A stretch of DNA of 64,000 nt from Candidatus Latescibacterota bacterium (GCA_011772205.1 WVZY01000041.1:1-64000); one strand, 5' to 3'; positions 19,071-28,700 are shown, counted from the first letter of the stretch. The notes: a model not told the origin generated them from the letters alone. Translations and numbers: made by a program.

Positions 19071-20354
19071 TCAATGCACCCATTCTTGTTCCAATAGATA
19101 TCCACCTACCACCTCACCCAAGGTCAGATTCCCTTTATCATTGAGGTGCATATCGTTTCTCTTGTAGCAATCACTGCACTGCTGGATAGTCTGTGTCATA
19201 TCCAGTAACGCGAATTCATTGAGATGTTTCTCTATCCAATTATAATAAATAAGAAAATCGTATTTGCTCTCATCAACGTTGCTAAGGAATTGCCGCCTGA
19301 TTTTCTCATCCCCGAAGAATTGGTCCGGAATGACCACTATATAAAAGGGCTTGCCGCACTCCCGCTCAATGCCGGATATGGATGAATACACCTCGTCAAA
19401 CCCGTGCGCTTCCCCCTTTAAATAGTTCGCTTGAATCCGCCTGCGGGTGATGGGATTCACTTCGAAAGATTCCTCCTGATCATCCGCGCCAGCGGCTCGG
19501 GCCTGTTCCCACTCCGCTTCGCGCCTGATACTGCGCTTTATCTTGAAGTAAACCCACGTCACCAGCGCGTATCGAAATACATAGCCGTTCAGCGGATGAA
19601 ACCAGCGCAGAAAAGCATTTTTCGGAAAGCGCTGGATCACTCCGCAAACCGCTTTTCTGCTCGTATTCTTGATTTGATCGGTGAAGTCGTTCTGAAGGAA
19701 CAATGACAATACGATTGCGTCATACTGGTAACTCTCTTTTTTCAGGAACTTGAACAATCTATAAGATTCGCGAGGAGAGTATCCCGGAACTCCCGCGTTC
19801 ATGACCTCGTATTTCGCATCACCGTTGGCATTCAAATAGGTCTCGACGATCTTGCAATACGATTTATCGAGCGTGCTTCCCGATCCGAACGTATAGGAAT
19901 CTCCCAGAAAAATGATCCGCTTTTTATTATCGGGGATTTCTTTGCTGTAATCGTAGCCTTCGTTGAATCCCATGCGATTTGTTGGATTGGGCCTCCGCAA
20001 GATGACGGATTCGTGATTGTAGTAGAGGCCAATCAATCCGCTGGGACGATCGATAAAGAAATGATCGAAAAGTCTAACGATCAATTCACAGCTATAGAAG
20101 GCGACGAAGAGAAAAAAAATAGCGAACAAGACATGCTTCCGCTTGGACAATATTACGGTGCCGAGCAATGCCAAGGAGATTAGGAGTGCAATGATTGAAC
20201 AAGCAAAATACAAGGATTGGTTTTGATTGAATATTGGAGACGGCAGGTAACCGCTGTAATCCTGGATGACGATCGATATTGCTATTACCAGGCAAACAGC
20301 GGTCAGGAAAATTTTCAGTCCCAGTGCGTTTCGGAACCTGCTCTCTTTCACCAT
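19071..20354 (-). CDS. Membrane-anchored SGNH/GDSL hydrolase
   Basis: The 427-residue protein has three N-terminal transmembrane helices (about 12-100) and then an SGNH domain outside the cytoplasm: block I GDSYTFG (151-157), block III-like NAGVPGYS and the block V D-M-H (about 401-403). The catalytic Ser, Gly, Asn and Asp/His positions are all present. This architecture occurs in envelope O-acyl esterases and acyl-transfer enzymes acting on polysaccharides or sugars. The substrate cannot be deduced. It follows hgcB after about 70 bases on the same strand, but a shared function is not suggested by anything else. Confidence 0.8.
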   Translation of the reverse strand: MVKESRFRNALGLKIFLTAVCLVIAISIVIQDYSGYLPSPIFNQNQSLYFACSIIALLISLALLGTVILSKRKHVLFAIFFLFVAFYSCELIVRLFDHFFIDRPSGLIGLYYNHESVILRRPNPTNRMGFNEGYDYSKEIPDNKKRIIFLGDSYTFGSGSTLDKSYCKIVETYLNANGDAKYEVMNAGVPGYSPRESYRLFKFLKKESYQYDAIVLSLFLQNDFTDQIKNTSRKAVCGVIQRFPKNAFLRWFHPLNGYVFRYALVTWVYFKIKRSIRREAEWEQARAAGADDQEESFEVNPITRRRIQANYLKGEAHGFDEVYSSISGIERECGKPFYIVVIPDQFFGDEKIRRQFLSNVDESKYDFLIYYNWIEKHLNEFALLDMTQTIQQCSDCYKRNDMHLNDKGNLTLGEVVGGYLLEQEWVH

Positions 20355-20425
20355 TGTTTTGCCGGATCAGAAGGGGCTATGTTTCCCAGATTCATATAAA
20401 GGCGAAGTAAGTTTGCGAGAAATGA

Positions 20426-20722
20426 TCAGCAGCAGTCCGGATCAGCCGCGCAGTCGCACGTCGGCTCCGTTCCGCGGATCGCGCCGGTAATAACGGCCGT
20501 CGCGCATCCCACTCCAGCATTTACCACCAATGCTCCCTCGGGGCAGTTCATCGCACAGGCACCGCACTCCATACAGGCATCGCGATCGATGATCTTCGCC
20601 CTTTTCTCCACGATCTCGAAAACAGCGTGCGGGCAGACCTCGACACACATCCGACAGCCGTTGCACTTTTGCTCGTCCAACTCGAGCGTCACGACATGTG
20701 TGAGGTAGCGCAAGCCGAACAT
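20426..20722 (-). CDS. hgcB: HgcB, ferredoxin-like partner of mercury methylation
   Basis: The 98-residue protein has two CxxCxxCxxxC(P) clusters: Cys 20, 23, 26, 30 and Cys 50, 53, 56, 60, with CMECGACAMNCP. A further conserved cysteine sits at 73 (NAGVGCA) and the chain ends in a Cys-Cys pair (97-98). This is the specific HgcB pattern, not that of a general 2[4Fe-4S] ferredoxin. HgcB passes electrons to the HgcA corrinoid and its terminal cysteines bind Hg(II). The gene follows hgcA by 18 bases on the same strand, the canonical arrangement. An overlapping frame is discarded because it lacks any ribosome-binding site and cysteine order. Confidence 0.93.
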   Translation of the reverse strand: MFGLRYLTHVVTLELDEQKCNGCRMCVEVCPHAVFEIVEKRAKIIDRDACMECGACAMNCPEGALVVNAGVGCATAVITGAIRGTEPTCDCAADPDCC

Positions 20723-20740
20723 GATCCATGCCCTCTTTTC

Positions 20741-21895
20741 TCAGATGAATCTCCCGACCACCCACACAACGACACCGATTGTAGCGGCGCCTATCTGAGC
20801 GGGAACGGCGAAGTGCATTTCACGGCGAACGCCGGAAAGCGAAGTATACGTCGACGATCCCGTATAGTTCATCGTGAGGAAGCTCGCAACGGCCGGAACC
20901 ATCAACAGCCAGCTTCCTGCTTCGAGTGGGTTGTCGAAAATGCCCGGGCCGGCCCAATCTCGTGATATGATGACCAGAGCCGCCAGAAGTCCAACAAATG
21001 CTCCCTTGAGCGAAAATGCAGGACCCGGAAGCCACGGCAGCAGCACCGGCGCCACCGCGGCGCCGGCAAAATAGGCCGCGAGAAGCATCAGCAGGCTCCT
21101 CGATCCAACTGCTTGGATCTGGTGCACGGAATACCCGGTACTCCCCAATCCCGATAACGCGAGGAAACAAACCGCGACAATGAGAAGATATTTGGAGGAG
21201 ACAGCAAGCTCCGTCGGGACCAAAACCAGTCGATTGAAAAGCGGGAACCTCACGCGACGCATCTCCGGCGTCGCTTTCCTCCCGGCGCGCAAAAATGCCA
21301 ACAGATCTCCAGCACGTACGGGGCCGTATGTAATCCTCCATCCGCTTTGGTCTTCAACAGCATGCGCGCTCACCCCAGTCGCTCCCAGCTGCGGCAAGAT
21401 GAGGTTCCTGTGAGAAACAACATCAGACAGCCGAACCCGATCGATTCGGTCAATGAGTTCAGCCGTACCAAAAGTGCCCTTGCCGGCGGCGCACCAGACG
21501 TTGATCCCTTTCGTATCCAGAACCATGATCCACGCATCATGACCCGCCAGCTCCGACCGAAGCAGATCGAGACTCATCTTATAGTTTGCCGTCACCAAAA
21601 CAGGAGACTCATGGGTGGGAGCGCCGACAGCATAAAGACCCGGGGGGACTCTGTATCGAGTCCTCCCGATTGCCCATCTCACCTTCCAGGAGCCATACCA
21701 GTCGCGCGACGTAAGACGTGCTTTTACTCTGGGAATCTTGCCAATCGGAGTATCCACGCACCCATCCACCCAAGGAGGCGCGGATTCTAAAAGCGCAGTG
21801 TATTCGGGAGGTTGACGATCCTGCTGCTCCCCCGTCACCTTCGGTGTGGCAGGCTGTTCACAGCATTTTTTCTCGCTTTGTCTTTGCTCTTCCAA
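20741..21895 (-). CDS. hgcA: HgcA, corrinoid methyltransferase for mercury methylation
   Basis: The 384-residue protein has the diagnostic cap-helix motif N-V-W-C-A-A-G-K (residues 132-139), whose Cys135 coordinates the cobalt of the corrinoid. The cytoplasmic corrinoid-binding domain spans about 40-200, and five transmembrane helices fill about 215-384. The family is found in mercury-methylating microbes, where HgcA transfers a methyl group from the corrinoid to Hg(II). A second feature is an N-terminal K-K-C-C at residues 9-12, outside the usual core. Upstream lies a thioredoxin-fold membrane protein ending six bases before this start, and a promoter with a palindrome lies upstream of that. 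Confidence 0.95.
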   Translation of the reverse strand: MEEQRQSEKKCCEQPATPKVTGEQQDRQPPEYTALLESAPPWVDGCVDTPIGKIPRVKARLTSRDWYGSWKVRWAIGRTRYRVPPGLYAVGAPTHESPVLVTANYKMSLDLLRSELAGHDAWIMVLDTKGINVWCAAGKGTFGTAELIDRIDRVRLSDVVSHRNLILPQLGATGVSAHAVEDQSGWRITYGPVRAGDLLAFLRAGRKATPEMRRVRFPLFNRLVLVPTELAVSSKYLLIVAVCFLALSGLGSTGYSVHQIQAVGSRSLLMLLAAYFAGAAVAPVLLPWLPGPAFSLKGAFVGLLAALVIISRDWAGPGIFDNPLEAGSWLLMVPAVASFLTMNYTGSSTYTSLSGVRREMHFAVPAQIGAATIGVVVWVVGRFI

Positions 21896-21901
21896 GCGTC
21901 T

Positions 21902-22546
21902 CTATTTCTTACCGCAGGCTTTTGGATCGCAACCAGCCTTACCGGCAAGTGGGCATGGGTGGGAGGATTTCTTTTCGAAGACAGTATTGTAAGCTTTGAG
22001 CAGTTGCTCCTTCGAAATCTCGCCGCGGATCGCCCCCGCATCGCCGTCTTTTTTCACTGTCAGGATCGCTGGAAATTGGTCGACCCCGAACGATCCGGCA
22101 ACGCTCTCGAAACCTTCGGAATCGCGGCTGAGTTCCGCTACGCCAACACGAGTCCCATTATCACAAGCCTCCATCGCTGCGGATAAAACAATGCTCCTCA
22201 CCGCTTGATTGCTTTCGCCAGGACCCGGCAAAATAACGCAGAGAAAATCATGATCTGCAGCAGCCTTCTTCACCTCATCGATCGAGTGAAGGAGCACAAC
22301 TTCTATTTTTGTCGATTCGTTCTTCTCAACTCTTTCTGTATTAGCGCCAGATTGGTTGGCCGTTACGTTCTCCCCGGTCAGGATAAGAAAAGCCATAGCA
22401 GCGAATGCCGCGGCCATGACAACGACAAACGAAATCCTCTTCCAACCTTTACGCACGGCTGGCTTGGCAACAGCTGAAGGCTCGCCATCGGTTCCTCGCG
22501 CACGGTAGTTTTGCTCGCTGCTTTCCCTGTAGTTCCTTTCGCTCAT
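21902..22546 (-). CDS. Membrane-anchored thioredoxin-fold protein with cysteine-rich tail (hgcAB operon partner)
   Basis: The 214-residue protein has a cytoplasmic lead (1-35), one transmembrane helix (about 37-58) and then a thioredoxin-like domain. The segments HDFLCVILPGPGE and VDQFPAILTVKKDG fit the beta-1/alpha-1 and cis-Pro positions, but the CxxC pair is absent. A cysteine-rich end follows: HPCPLAGKAGCDPKACGKK. The orientation is probably periplasmic. Because the gene ends six bases before hgcA and shares its promoter, it may handle thiol or Hg(II) delivery, or corrinoid redox. The tail with its three cysteines is a plausible metal-binding element. CCAGGAG precedes the ATG. No specific family name is assigned. 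Confidence 0.75.
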   Translation of the reverse strand: MSERNYRESSEQNYRARGTDGEPSAVAKPAVRKGWKRISFVVVMAAAFAAMAFLILTGENVTANQSGANTERVEKNESTKIEVVLLHSIDEVKKAAADHDFLCVILPGPGESNQAVRSIVLSAAMEACDNGTRVGVAELSRDSEGFESVAGSFGVDQFPAILTVKKDGDAGAIRGEISKEQLLKAYNTVFEKKSSHPCPLAGKAGCDPKACGKK

Positions 22547-22612
22547 CTCCTGGGCCTCCTCATCTGAGCCTCACAAGTCGTCAAGCGTATTCTATCGGTT
22601 TTTTCCGCTGAG

Positions 22613-22648
22613 AAATGCTATGTTATTATTTTTCATAGCATTTGTCAA
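22613..22648 (-). promoter_or_regulatory. Putative regulated promoter/operator of the hgc operon
   Basis: On the minus strand TTGACA (22648-22643) is followed after 17 bp by TAACAT (22625-22620). The two arms of a perfect 10-bp inverted repeat (AAATGCTATG 22613-22622; CATAGCATTT 22634-22643), 11 bases apart, overlap the spacer and the -10 element. Half-site centres are about 21 bp apart, i.e. two helical turns. This is the layout of a repressor or activator site for a dimeric regulator; no regulator gene is adjacent. Transcription would begin about 65 bases before the start at 22546. Confidence 0.7.
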
Positions 22649-22996
22649 GCTTTTGATTGCCGAAATGCACATCGCGTAATCGAAATCCCAGCACGCTACT
22701 CCCCCATCCCCTTCCTCGGTCATCGCCGCTGTTCACGAAAAAAAATGAAAAGCTCCCGGCTTCCCAAGCGAAATCCTTTGCGCCCCACATCGAATGCCGC
22801 ATCCTTGCCACCACCGGGATCGGGATTCGATATGGCCAAATTCTCACCACAATATCCGACGAATCTGATGGCCGCGCCCAGCACACTCGCGGCCCCGGCA
22901 GTTTCCCCTTCCTCGCCTTTCAATATATATTGTCATAGGATGAAATGGTTTCCCGCAAACCTTTCTCTTTAGAGAATGTGAACTGCTTTGAAGCCA
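22649..22996. other. Intergenic region between the hgc operon and nifU
   Basis: The divergent hgc and nifU transcription units are separated by about 540 bases, of which this part is between their promoters. Open frames on both strands here lack ribosome-binding sites and protein-like composition. I see no RNA gene. Confidence 0.4.
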
Positions 22997-23025
22997 TTGA
23001 ACTTCCGCTTCGAGTAGAGTATCAT
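22997..23025 (+). promoter_or_regulatory. Sigma-70-type promoter for nifU-nifS
   Basis: TTGAAC (22997-23002) and TATCAT (23020-23025) are spaced by 17 bp. Transcription would begin near 23032, about 55 bases before the nifU ATG, which has GGAGGA at 23075-23080. Confidence 0.65.
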
Positions 23026-23086
23026 ATGCCGGTCATTTCATCCACTCGACGAGCTGACTGAGATAATTCCCATTCGGAGGATACAC

Positions 23087-24046
23087 ATGGCTTGGGAGTA
23101 TAGCGAGAAAACCAAACAGCTGTTCATGGATGCCGTGCACGGCAGGCCGGGAACACACCTGGGCGAGGTCGAAAATCCCGATGGACTTGGCGAGCACGGC
23201 TCGATCGCCTGCGGGGATGCCTTGCGATTTACGTTCCGGGTGGACAGGCATCCAAAGGATCCCAAAAAGGATGTCATCGTCGAGGCCAAGTACCTGACCT
23301 TTGGATGCACTTCAGCCATTGCTGCATCGGAAGCGCTCTGCACGATCATTGAAGAAGGAGGATACACGCCTATCGAAGCGCTGAAGATCTCGAACGACGA
23401 CATCGTGAAATTCCTCGAAGGATTGCCGGAGCAGAAAATCCACTGCTCCGTCATGGGTGCCGAAGCTCTGGAAGCGGCCGTATACAACTGGGCTCAAAAG
23501 CGCGGCGTGGATCTGGATGCTCTAGGCATTCACATCCAGAGCCCGGAGGATGCAGAAGGACGAATCGTTTGCAAGTGCTTCTCTCTGACCGAGCCTTACC
23601 TGAAGCGGAAAATCAAGGAGCTCAATCTCCGGACCATAGACGAAATCACAAACGCCACAAAAGCCGGAGGCGCGTGCATGTCCTGTCATCATGTCCCCGG
23701 CGGTCTTCAGGATCTCCTCGATGAAATATGGGGTGCTGCAGCGCCAAAGCCAAAGGCTCCCCCGGCACCGGTTGAAGTTGTCGAGACGGCGGCTGGGAAC
23801 GCTCTCACCATGTCGCCTTATCAATTCGGCAAGAAGATCGAGGAGGCCATGGATCATTACGTCCGACCGATGCTTCAGAAAGATGGCGGAGACCTCGAGA
23901 TCGTCGATATCAAGGGCACACTGGTCTACGCTCACCTCAAAGGCGCATGCGCCGACTGCGTGGCCGCGGGTCAAACCTTGAAATTGTTGATCGAAAAAAC
24001 TCTGAAAGACGTGGTGGACGAGCGGATCAGAGTTATCCAAGTCTGA
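23087..24046 (+). CDS. nifU: NifU-type Fe-S cluster scaffold protein
   Basis: The 319-residue protein has the three NifU parts in order. The N-terminal IscU-like domain contains ENPDGLGEHGSIACGD and two further cysteine positions, LTFGCTSA and KIHCSVMG. The central BFD-like [2Fe-2S] domain has CKCF...CMSCHH. The C-terminal Nfu domain (about 245-319) has GGDLEIVDIKG and the CxxC in GACADCVAAG. Such a full-length NifU builds and transfers clusters from sulfur supplied by NifS, here encoded 16 bases downstream. No nitrogenase gene is in the window, so the pair probably serves general or anaerobic Fe-S assembly. Nearby HgcB and the ferredoxin-rich proteins are possible clients. Confidence 0.92.
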   Translation: MAWEYSEKTKQLFMDAVHGRPGTHLGEVENPDGLGEHGSIACGDALRFTFRVDRHPKDPKKDVIVEAKYLTFGCTSAIAASEALCTIIEEGGYTPIEALKISNDDIVKFLEGLPEQKIHCSVMGAEALEAAVYNWAQKRGVDLDALGIHIQSPEDAEGRIVCKCFSLTEPYLKRKIKELNLRTIDEITNATKAGGACMSCHHVPGGLQDLLDEIWGAAAPKPKAPPAPVEVVETAAGNALTMSPYQFGKKIEEAMDHYVRPMLQKDGGDLEIVDIKGTLVYAHLKGACADCVAAGQTLKLLIEKTLKDVVDERIRVIQV

Positions 24047-24062
24047 AGAAGGAACGAAACCA

Positions 24063-25286
24063 TTGAGAATCATATACGCCGACAACAATGCCACGACGGG
24101 CATCGCCCCCGAGGTTTACGAGGCGATGATTCCCTATTTGACCGAAATATATTTCAATCCGAGCTCGATGTACGATTCCGCTCGCAGTGCGGCAAATGCG
24201 ATAGCCAGAGCCCGAAACGATATTGCTCGATATTTGGGCGCGAAAGATCCTAAGGAAATTCTCTTCACCTCCTGCGCAACGGAAAGCAACAACACGGCGA
24301 TTCAGGGGACGGCAAAGGCCAATCCGAACCGGCGCCACATCATCACTACCTCCGTTGAACACCCAGCTGTGCTGGAGGTGTGCAAGGACATGCAGCGGAA
24401 TGGCTGCAGAGTGACGTTTCTCCCCGTGGATGGGAATGGAAATCTGGACATCAGCACTTTCATTCGCGCATTGGAGTCCGACACTCTCCTTGTCACCATC
24501 ATGCATGCCAATAATGAGACGGGAGTGATCTTTCCCATCGAGCGGCTCTCACGACTGACCAAGGAGACCGATCCTTCCATCATTTTTCACACCGACGCAA
24601 CGCAATCGGTGGGCAAGCTCCCTGTGGACCTCGAGGGCGACTTCCGATACGTGGATCTCCTATCCTTTTCGGGTCACAAGCTTCATGCGCCGAAGGGCAT
24701 CGGGGCGCTGTACATCAGAAAGGGCACTCCCTGCAGGCCCTTCATGATCGGCGGTCATCAGGAAGAGGGCAGGCGCGCCGGTACCGAAAATGTGCCGTAC
24801 ATCGTAGGGCTGGCCAAAGCCCTGTCGCTAGGCGTCGAAAACCAAAAAGAGGAAGATGAACGCATCCGGAACCTCAGGGACCGCCTCGAAACATCCCTCG
24901 AAGAGAAGATCCCGTATGTCCAGGTAAACGGCAAGGGCGCCCCGCGGCTGCCCAATACGCTCAATATCTCCTGCCATTATGTGGAGGGAGAAGGGATGCT
25001 CTACCAGCTGAGCGCTCATGGAATATGTGCTTCCAGCGGATCCGCGTGCACATCGGGTTCCCTGGAGCCTTCCCACGTCTTGAGAGCCCTAAAAGTTCCC
25101 TTCACAGCCGTCCACGGGTCTGTCAGGTTCAGTTTGAGCCGGTACAACTCGGATGAAGACATCGACCGGATCATCGAAGTCTTTCCGCAGATCGTCGCCA
25201 ACCTGCGCAAGCTCTCGCCCTATTGGGACAATAAGGAAAACAAGCCCCGTCCCGATGCAGAGAAGATGATCGGGGGGCAGGAGTAG
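24063..25286 (+). CDS. nifS: Cysteine desulfurase, NifS/IscS type
   Basis: The frame starts at TTG 24063, with AAGGA about ten bases upstream, and gives 407 residues. It opens MRIIYADNNATTGIAPEV and has the lysine motif FSGHKLHAPKGIG (Lys binds PLP) and the catalytic loop SSGSACTSGSLEPS (sulfur-accepting Cys), as in the group I NifS/IscS family. It also has EHPAVLE and TDATQSVGK. It removes sulfur from cysteine as a persulfide for NifU. The gene follows nifU by 16 bases, so the two form an operon. The end has a short extension (KENKPRPDAEKMIGGQE) beyond the usual family end. Confidence 0.92.
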   Translation: MRIIYADNNATTGIAPEVYEAMIPYLTEIYFNPSSMYDSARSAANAIARARNDIARYLGAKDPKEILFTSCATESNNTAIQGTAKANPNRRHIITTSVEHPAVLEVCKDMQRNGCRVTFLPVDGNGNLDISTFIRALESDTLLVTIMHANNETGVIFPIERLSRLTKETDPSIIFHTDATQSVGKLPVDLEGDFRYVDLLSFSGHKLHAPKGIGALYIRKGTPCRPFMIGGHQEEGRRAGTENVPYIVGLAKALSLGVENQKEEDERIRNLRDRLETSLEEKIPYVQVNGKGAPRLPNTLNISCHYVEGEGMLYQLSAHGICASSGSACTSGSLEPSHVLRALKVPFTAVHGSVRFSLSRYNSDEDIDRIIEVFPQIVANLRKLSPYWDNKENKPRPDAEKMIGGQE

Positions 25287-25702
25287 TTTACTTAGTTAAG
25301 TAAGCTACTGGTAAAATTTAGCTTTTAATCAGGATATTCTGTTGACAGGATATCCTGAACTCATTATAGTACCCTCCTCATTATTCATTAACTCGGCTCT
25401 TAATATCTTAAAAGTCTTGTTTAATTGATGGATTTCAGAATGTTTCCATCGAACCACCTTAGCTGTCCGAACGATCGGCGGGCGACAGAACCCCAATCGG
25501 CGCCTTTTCAGGAAAGGAGGTTTTCGTGTTACAAGGAGCGTCGTATAAGCAGGATTAACAGCCGATTCGATGAACGCTATCAATTGGTCGAAAGGAAAAG
25601 CATCATACCGCCATTCTGTTGCAGCTAATCTGAATCCGTAACTCCCGACCCCACCCCCCTCCGGGGGGCATATGATACTACCTACTATTAGGACATATGT
25701 CC
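25287..25702. other. Intergenic region between nifS and a giant secreted protein gene
   Basis: The 416-base stretch holds several inverted repeats: an imperfect A/T-rich one just after the nifS stop (about 25285-25310), the hairpin at 25329-25358 (listed separately), a C6/G6 hairpin (about 25655-25670) and the palindrome AGGACATATGTCCT ending the following convergent gene (about 25689-25702). Open frames here lack ribosome-binding sites. It appears to be a two-sided transcription stop zone. Confidence 0.5.
25329..25358. terminator. Hairpin downstream of nifS
   Basis: Arms 25329-25341 and 25346-25358 form a 13-bp stem with one mismatch and a four-base loop TTGA. There is no T-run, so it may act as a transcript-end stabiliser rather than a strict rho-independent terminator. 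Confidence 0.45.
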
Positions 25703-28700
25703 TTATCTTAGCAACACCATCTTTTTCGTTCGAGTGAAGTTTCTTGTTGTCAACTTGCAGAAATAAACACCACTCGAAACGGGATCTCCCGCAAAGTTCC
25801 GCCCGTCCCATTGAATCGTGTAGCCCTCAGCCTTTGGCTTTTGGCGTTCATTCACCAGCGTTCTTACCAGCTGGCCAGTAACGCTGTAAATCTTCACTGA
25901 CACGTGCGCCCGTTCCTTGATCGAGTACTTTATTGTCGTTCTCGGATTGAATGGATTTGGGTAATTCTGAGCGAGGCTGTTGGCAAACTGGTGATTGGGC
26001 TTTATAGCTACCGGCTCGGCGATAACGTTTCCAATCCACTGAAGGATATCTCTCAAGTGGTGCACGTGATCTGGCCCATCGGGTGGGGGGGCCACCTGGT
26101 CATCCCGAATGTGGTGATAGCTGAAACCTGAGAGAACAACACCTACGGGATTGTCACGTGCGTTAGTGCTGCTCTGAGCGATAATTGCGTGGCTCGAAGC
26201 AACACTATCATACGCCATTTGGGCTGTCGCCGATCCAGTAGCCTCGAGAACATCGAAGTCATTGAGGATCGGGCACCCACCGAGCACAATCAATGCATCA
26301 ATAACAGGAGGCATGACGTCCATATGAATGAACATTGAAAGTGGCAATCCTACCCCCCATGGGGATATCCGGTGGTCCAACGTTCTGTGGTCGCCGGTTG
26401 TTAGATCGAAATTCATGTACGTGTTTCTAAACTCAATCGCGGATGCCCCAGCAAGATTGACCCACTCTTCTGCGAGGTCATCGCCGGAGAAGTAAATCCC
26501 CGCGCCACTCGAGCTGGTATGCTGATCGATGAAGTTGTAGAGTACCAGCCAATCGTCCTCATCGCACGGATTCCCCGTGCCATCTCCAACGAGTCCGGCG
26601 CTGAGGTCACCTGAGTTCCATATGATCTTCCTGTAGATGGGATCCCCTGGGGGTCCAATCAACAGACTATCTATGTTGCTCACCCGGCTTCCCAAACCAT
26701 TTCCAACATTCGAAGACGGCCCATTGATGTCGTAGCGATCGGGGGCAATTCCCAACATTCGGAATGCCCAATCGAAGTGCGGTTGAGCACCCCTTCCATC
26801 AAAGTCATCTACGTAAAGAATATCCGTATTACGCGTCGGTAGAATCTGGAATTCCATCGGGTAGCCACAGGCATCTCCTTGATACGATGTTGCGCCGACC
26901 TCTCGACTATAATACGACTCGCTACCGTCTGAGCTTTTTGCATGGAAGAAATAAAGAATCGTGTCGCCCGGCATGAAAATACCATTGTCGTTGAGGTCAA
27001 CGCAGAACCGATCTGTTACAGGGCTCAAACGACCAGGCTGCGCGAAGGAGGTGTCCATTTGGAATTTATACCACATCAAAGATCGCAGATTCGTCGGTTC
27101 ATCCCCCCATAAAGTTGTGTTACACGCCAATGAGTCCACCAGCGGCCAACGGAGTCCCGATGGCGGCTCGTTTGCTGCGTCCCGCTCTTGCATGGTAAAT
27201 GCATCAGGGGGATTATTCTTCGACAAGACAGAAACCCAGCAGTAAACCGCAGGGCCGGAACTCGGGTCTCCAGGATCGTGGTAGCCGATGCCAATGTCAG
27301 GATCTGCCACAGAAAAAATGACACACGAGTCACCTGGTTCAATGGCACCACTTCCATAGGAGGTAACGTCGAGCGCTGCGTCCGCTCGTCCTCCACCTGA
27401 TAAAGTCCCATTACTTGGAAACGTGTCCTGGAACAAATCGATGTCGCGTACTGACCACATAGGACCAGTGGTGGAGATGCGGTATATATCGACGGTGTCG
27501 AGGAGCGGTGCGTGGCTGTGGCAGCAATCGGATCCGAGGGACCAGAAGCCGTACATATCCCACGCACCAAGCGCGATCTGAATCGAATCCGCCCCCTGCT
27601 CAACGAGATCGCCGAATGGCTGGATGACGGTGAACCACTCTGCACCCTCATCTGAGATCGGCGGGCAGATTATTCCACAAGATCTGCCTCGGCCATAATA
27701 GGCAAAGTTGCTATCCCGCCATGGACCGGGAACTCCACCCACCCAAGATCGGACGTGCCAAACATAGAAGACGAGAGAACTCAACGATAGGTCTCTATAT
27801 ACTTCGAATCGAAGTTCTGCACTATTGCCGTTTCCTTCCCAGGGGATTCCCGGCGACCAGATCTCATTCATCAAATACTGGCCATGGGCGTTGCCATGAG
27901 GAACTGCAGCCTGCGACGGATGTCCCCCGCAGGCATAAGTATCGGTGGATCCAGTAATGAAGTTCCATAAACAGGCGAAGTTGAGCCGGCATAAATCATC
28001 CTCCTGATGCAGGGCTAAACCTCGGCATAGACCCGCAAAATCTCCTCGGCCGGAAAGATCCCAGCTCGTCCAACCTTGAGGCGAACAATCAGGGCCCACT
28101 TCAAATATGTACGAGGCGAGCAAGGTCGTATCCCCCTGGATAGAAACGTGTTTGCCCGGTCTGTCCAGACTCACTCGGCTTCCCCCATCGAGTTGGGTCC
28201 GATAACTCAGCGCAGGGACAGTTTGTCCCAATCTATAAGGTGACACGTATGCCAGCGCTCTCCCGGATCTGTTATCCGTCCAACAGGGATATACTCTCCC
28301 TGCTCTCGCAGTTATACCGAGATAGTCTCCGAAATAACCACCTGCCAATCCGGGTACGGGAGAAGGAGTAAATAATACGTCGCCAACCCTAAAATCAACC
28401 CACGTTTCCCCTCCATCTATTGAATTCGCAACAAAAACTTCACAACTGGTGCTGTCCACGTTTCTATCATCATAGAATATGACGCTTAGATCTCCCGATA
28501 GGGGGTCGCAGGTAATCCACGGGAAGAAATGTTCGTTCCCCTGTCCTGCAGGATCCTGATTCACTCTTATCGGCGCCGACCAAGTCGAGCCACCATCTGT
28601 CGATTTGATCATATAAATATCCATGTCAGGGCCATTATTGACTCCGGGCACTCCGTAGTTCGTCCAAACAATGTAAATAGTCCCTCTGTTCGGACACGAA

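Noticed and set aside
20442-20765. 107-codon minus-strand frame overlapping hgcB
   Set aside because: It lies in a different frame from the two ferredoxin clusters and its composition is that of a shadow.
22605-22650. Rho-independent terminator at the palindrome upstream of the hgc operon
   Set aside because: The 11-base loop is A/T-rich and no T-run follows the stem on either strand. Its overlap with a promoter favours an operator.
25329-25811. 160-codon minus-strand frame beyond the end of the BNR protein
   Set aside because: It overlaps the C-terminus of the secreted protein in another frame and has no ribosome-binding site.
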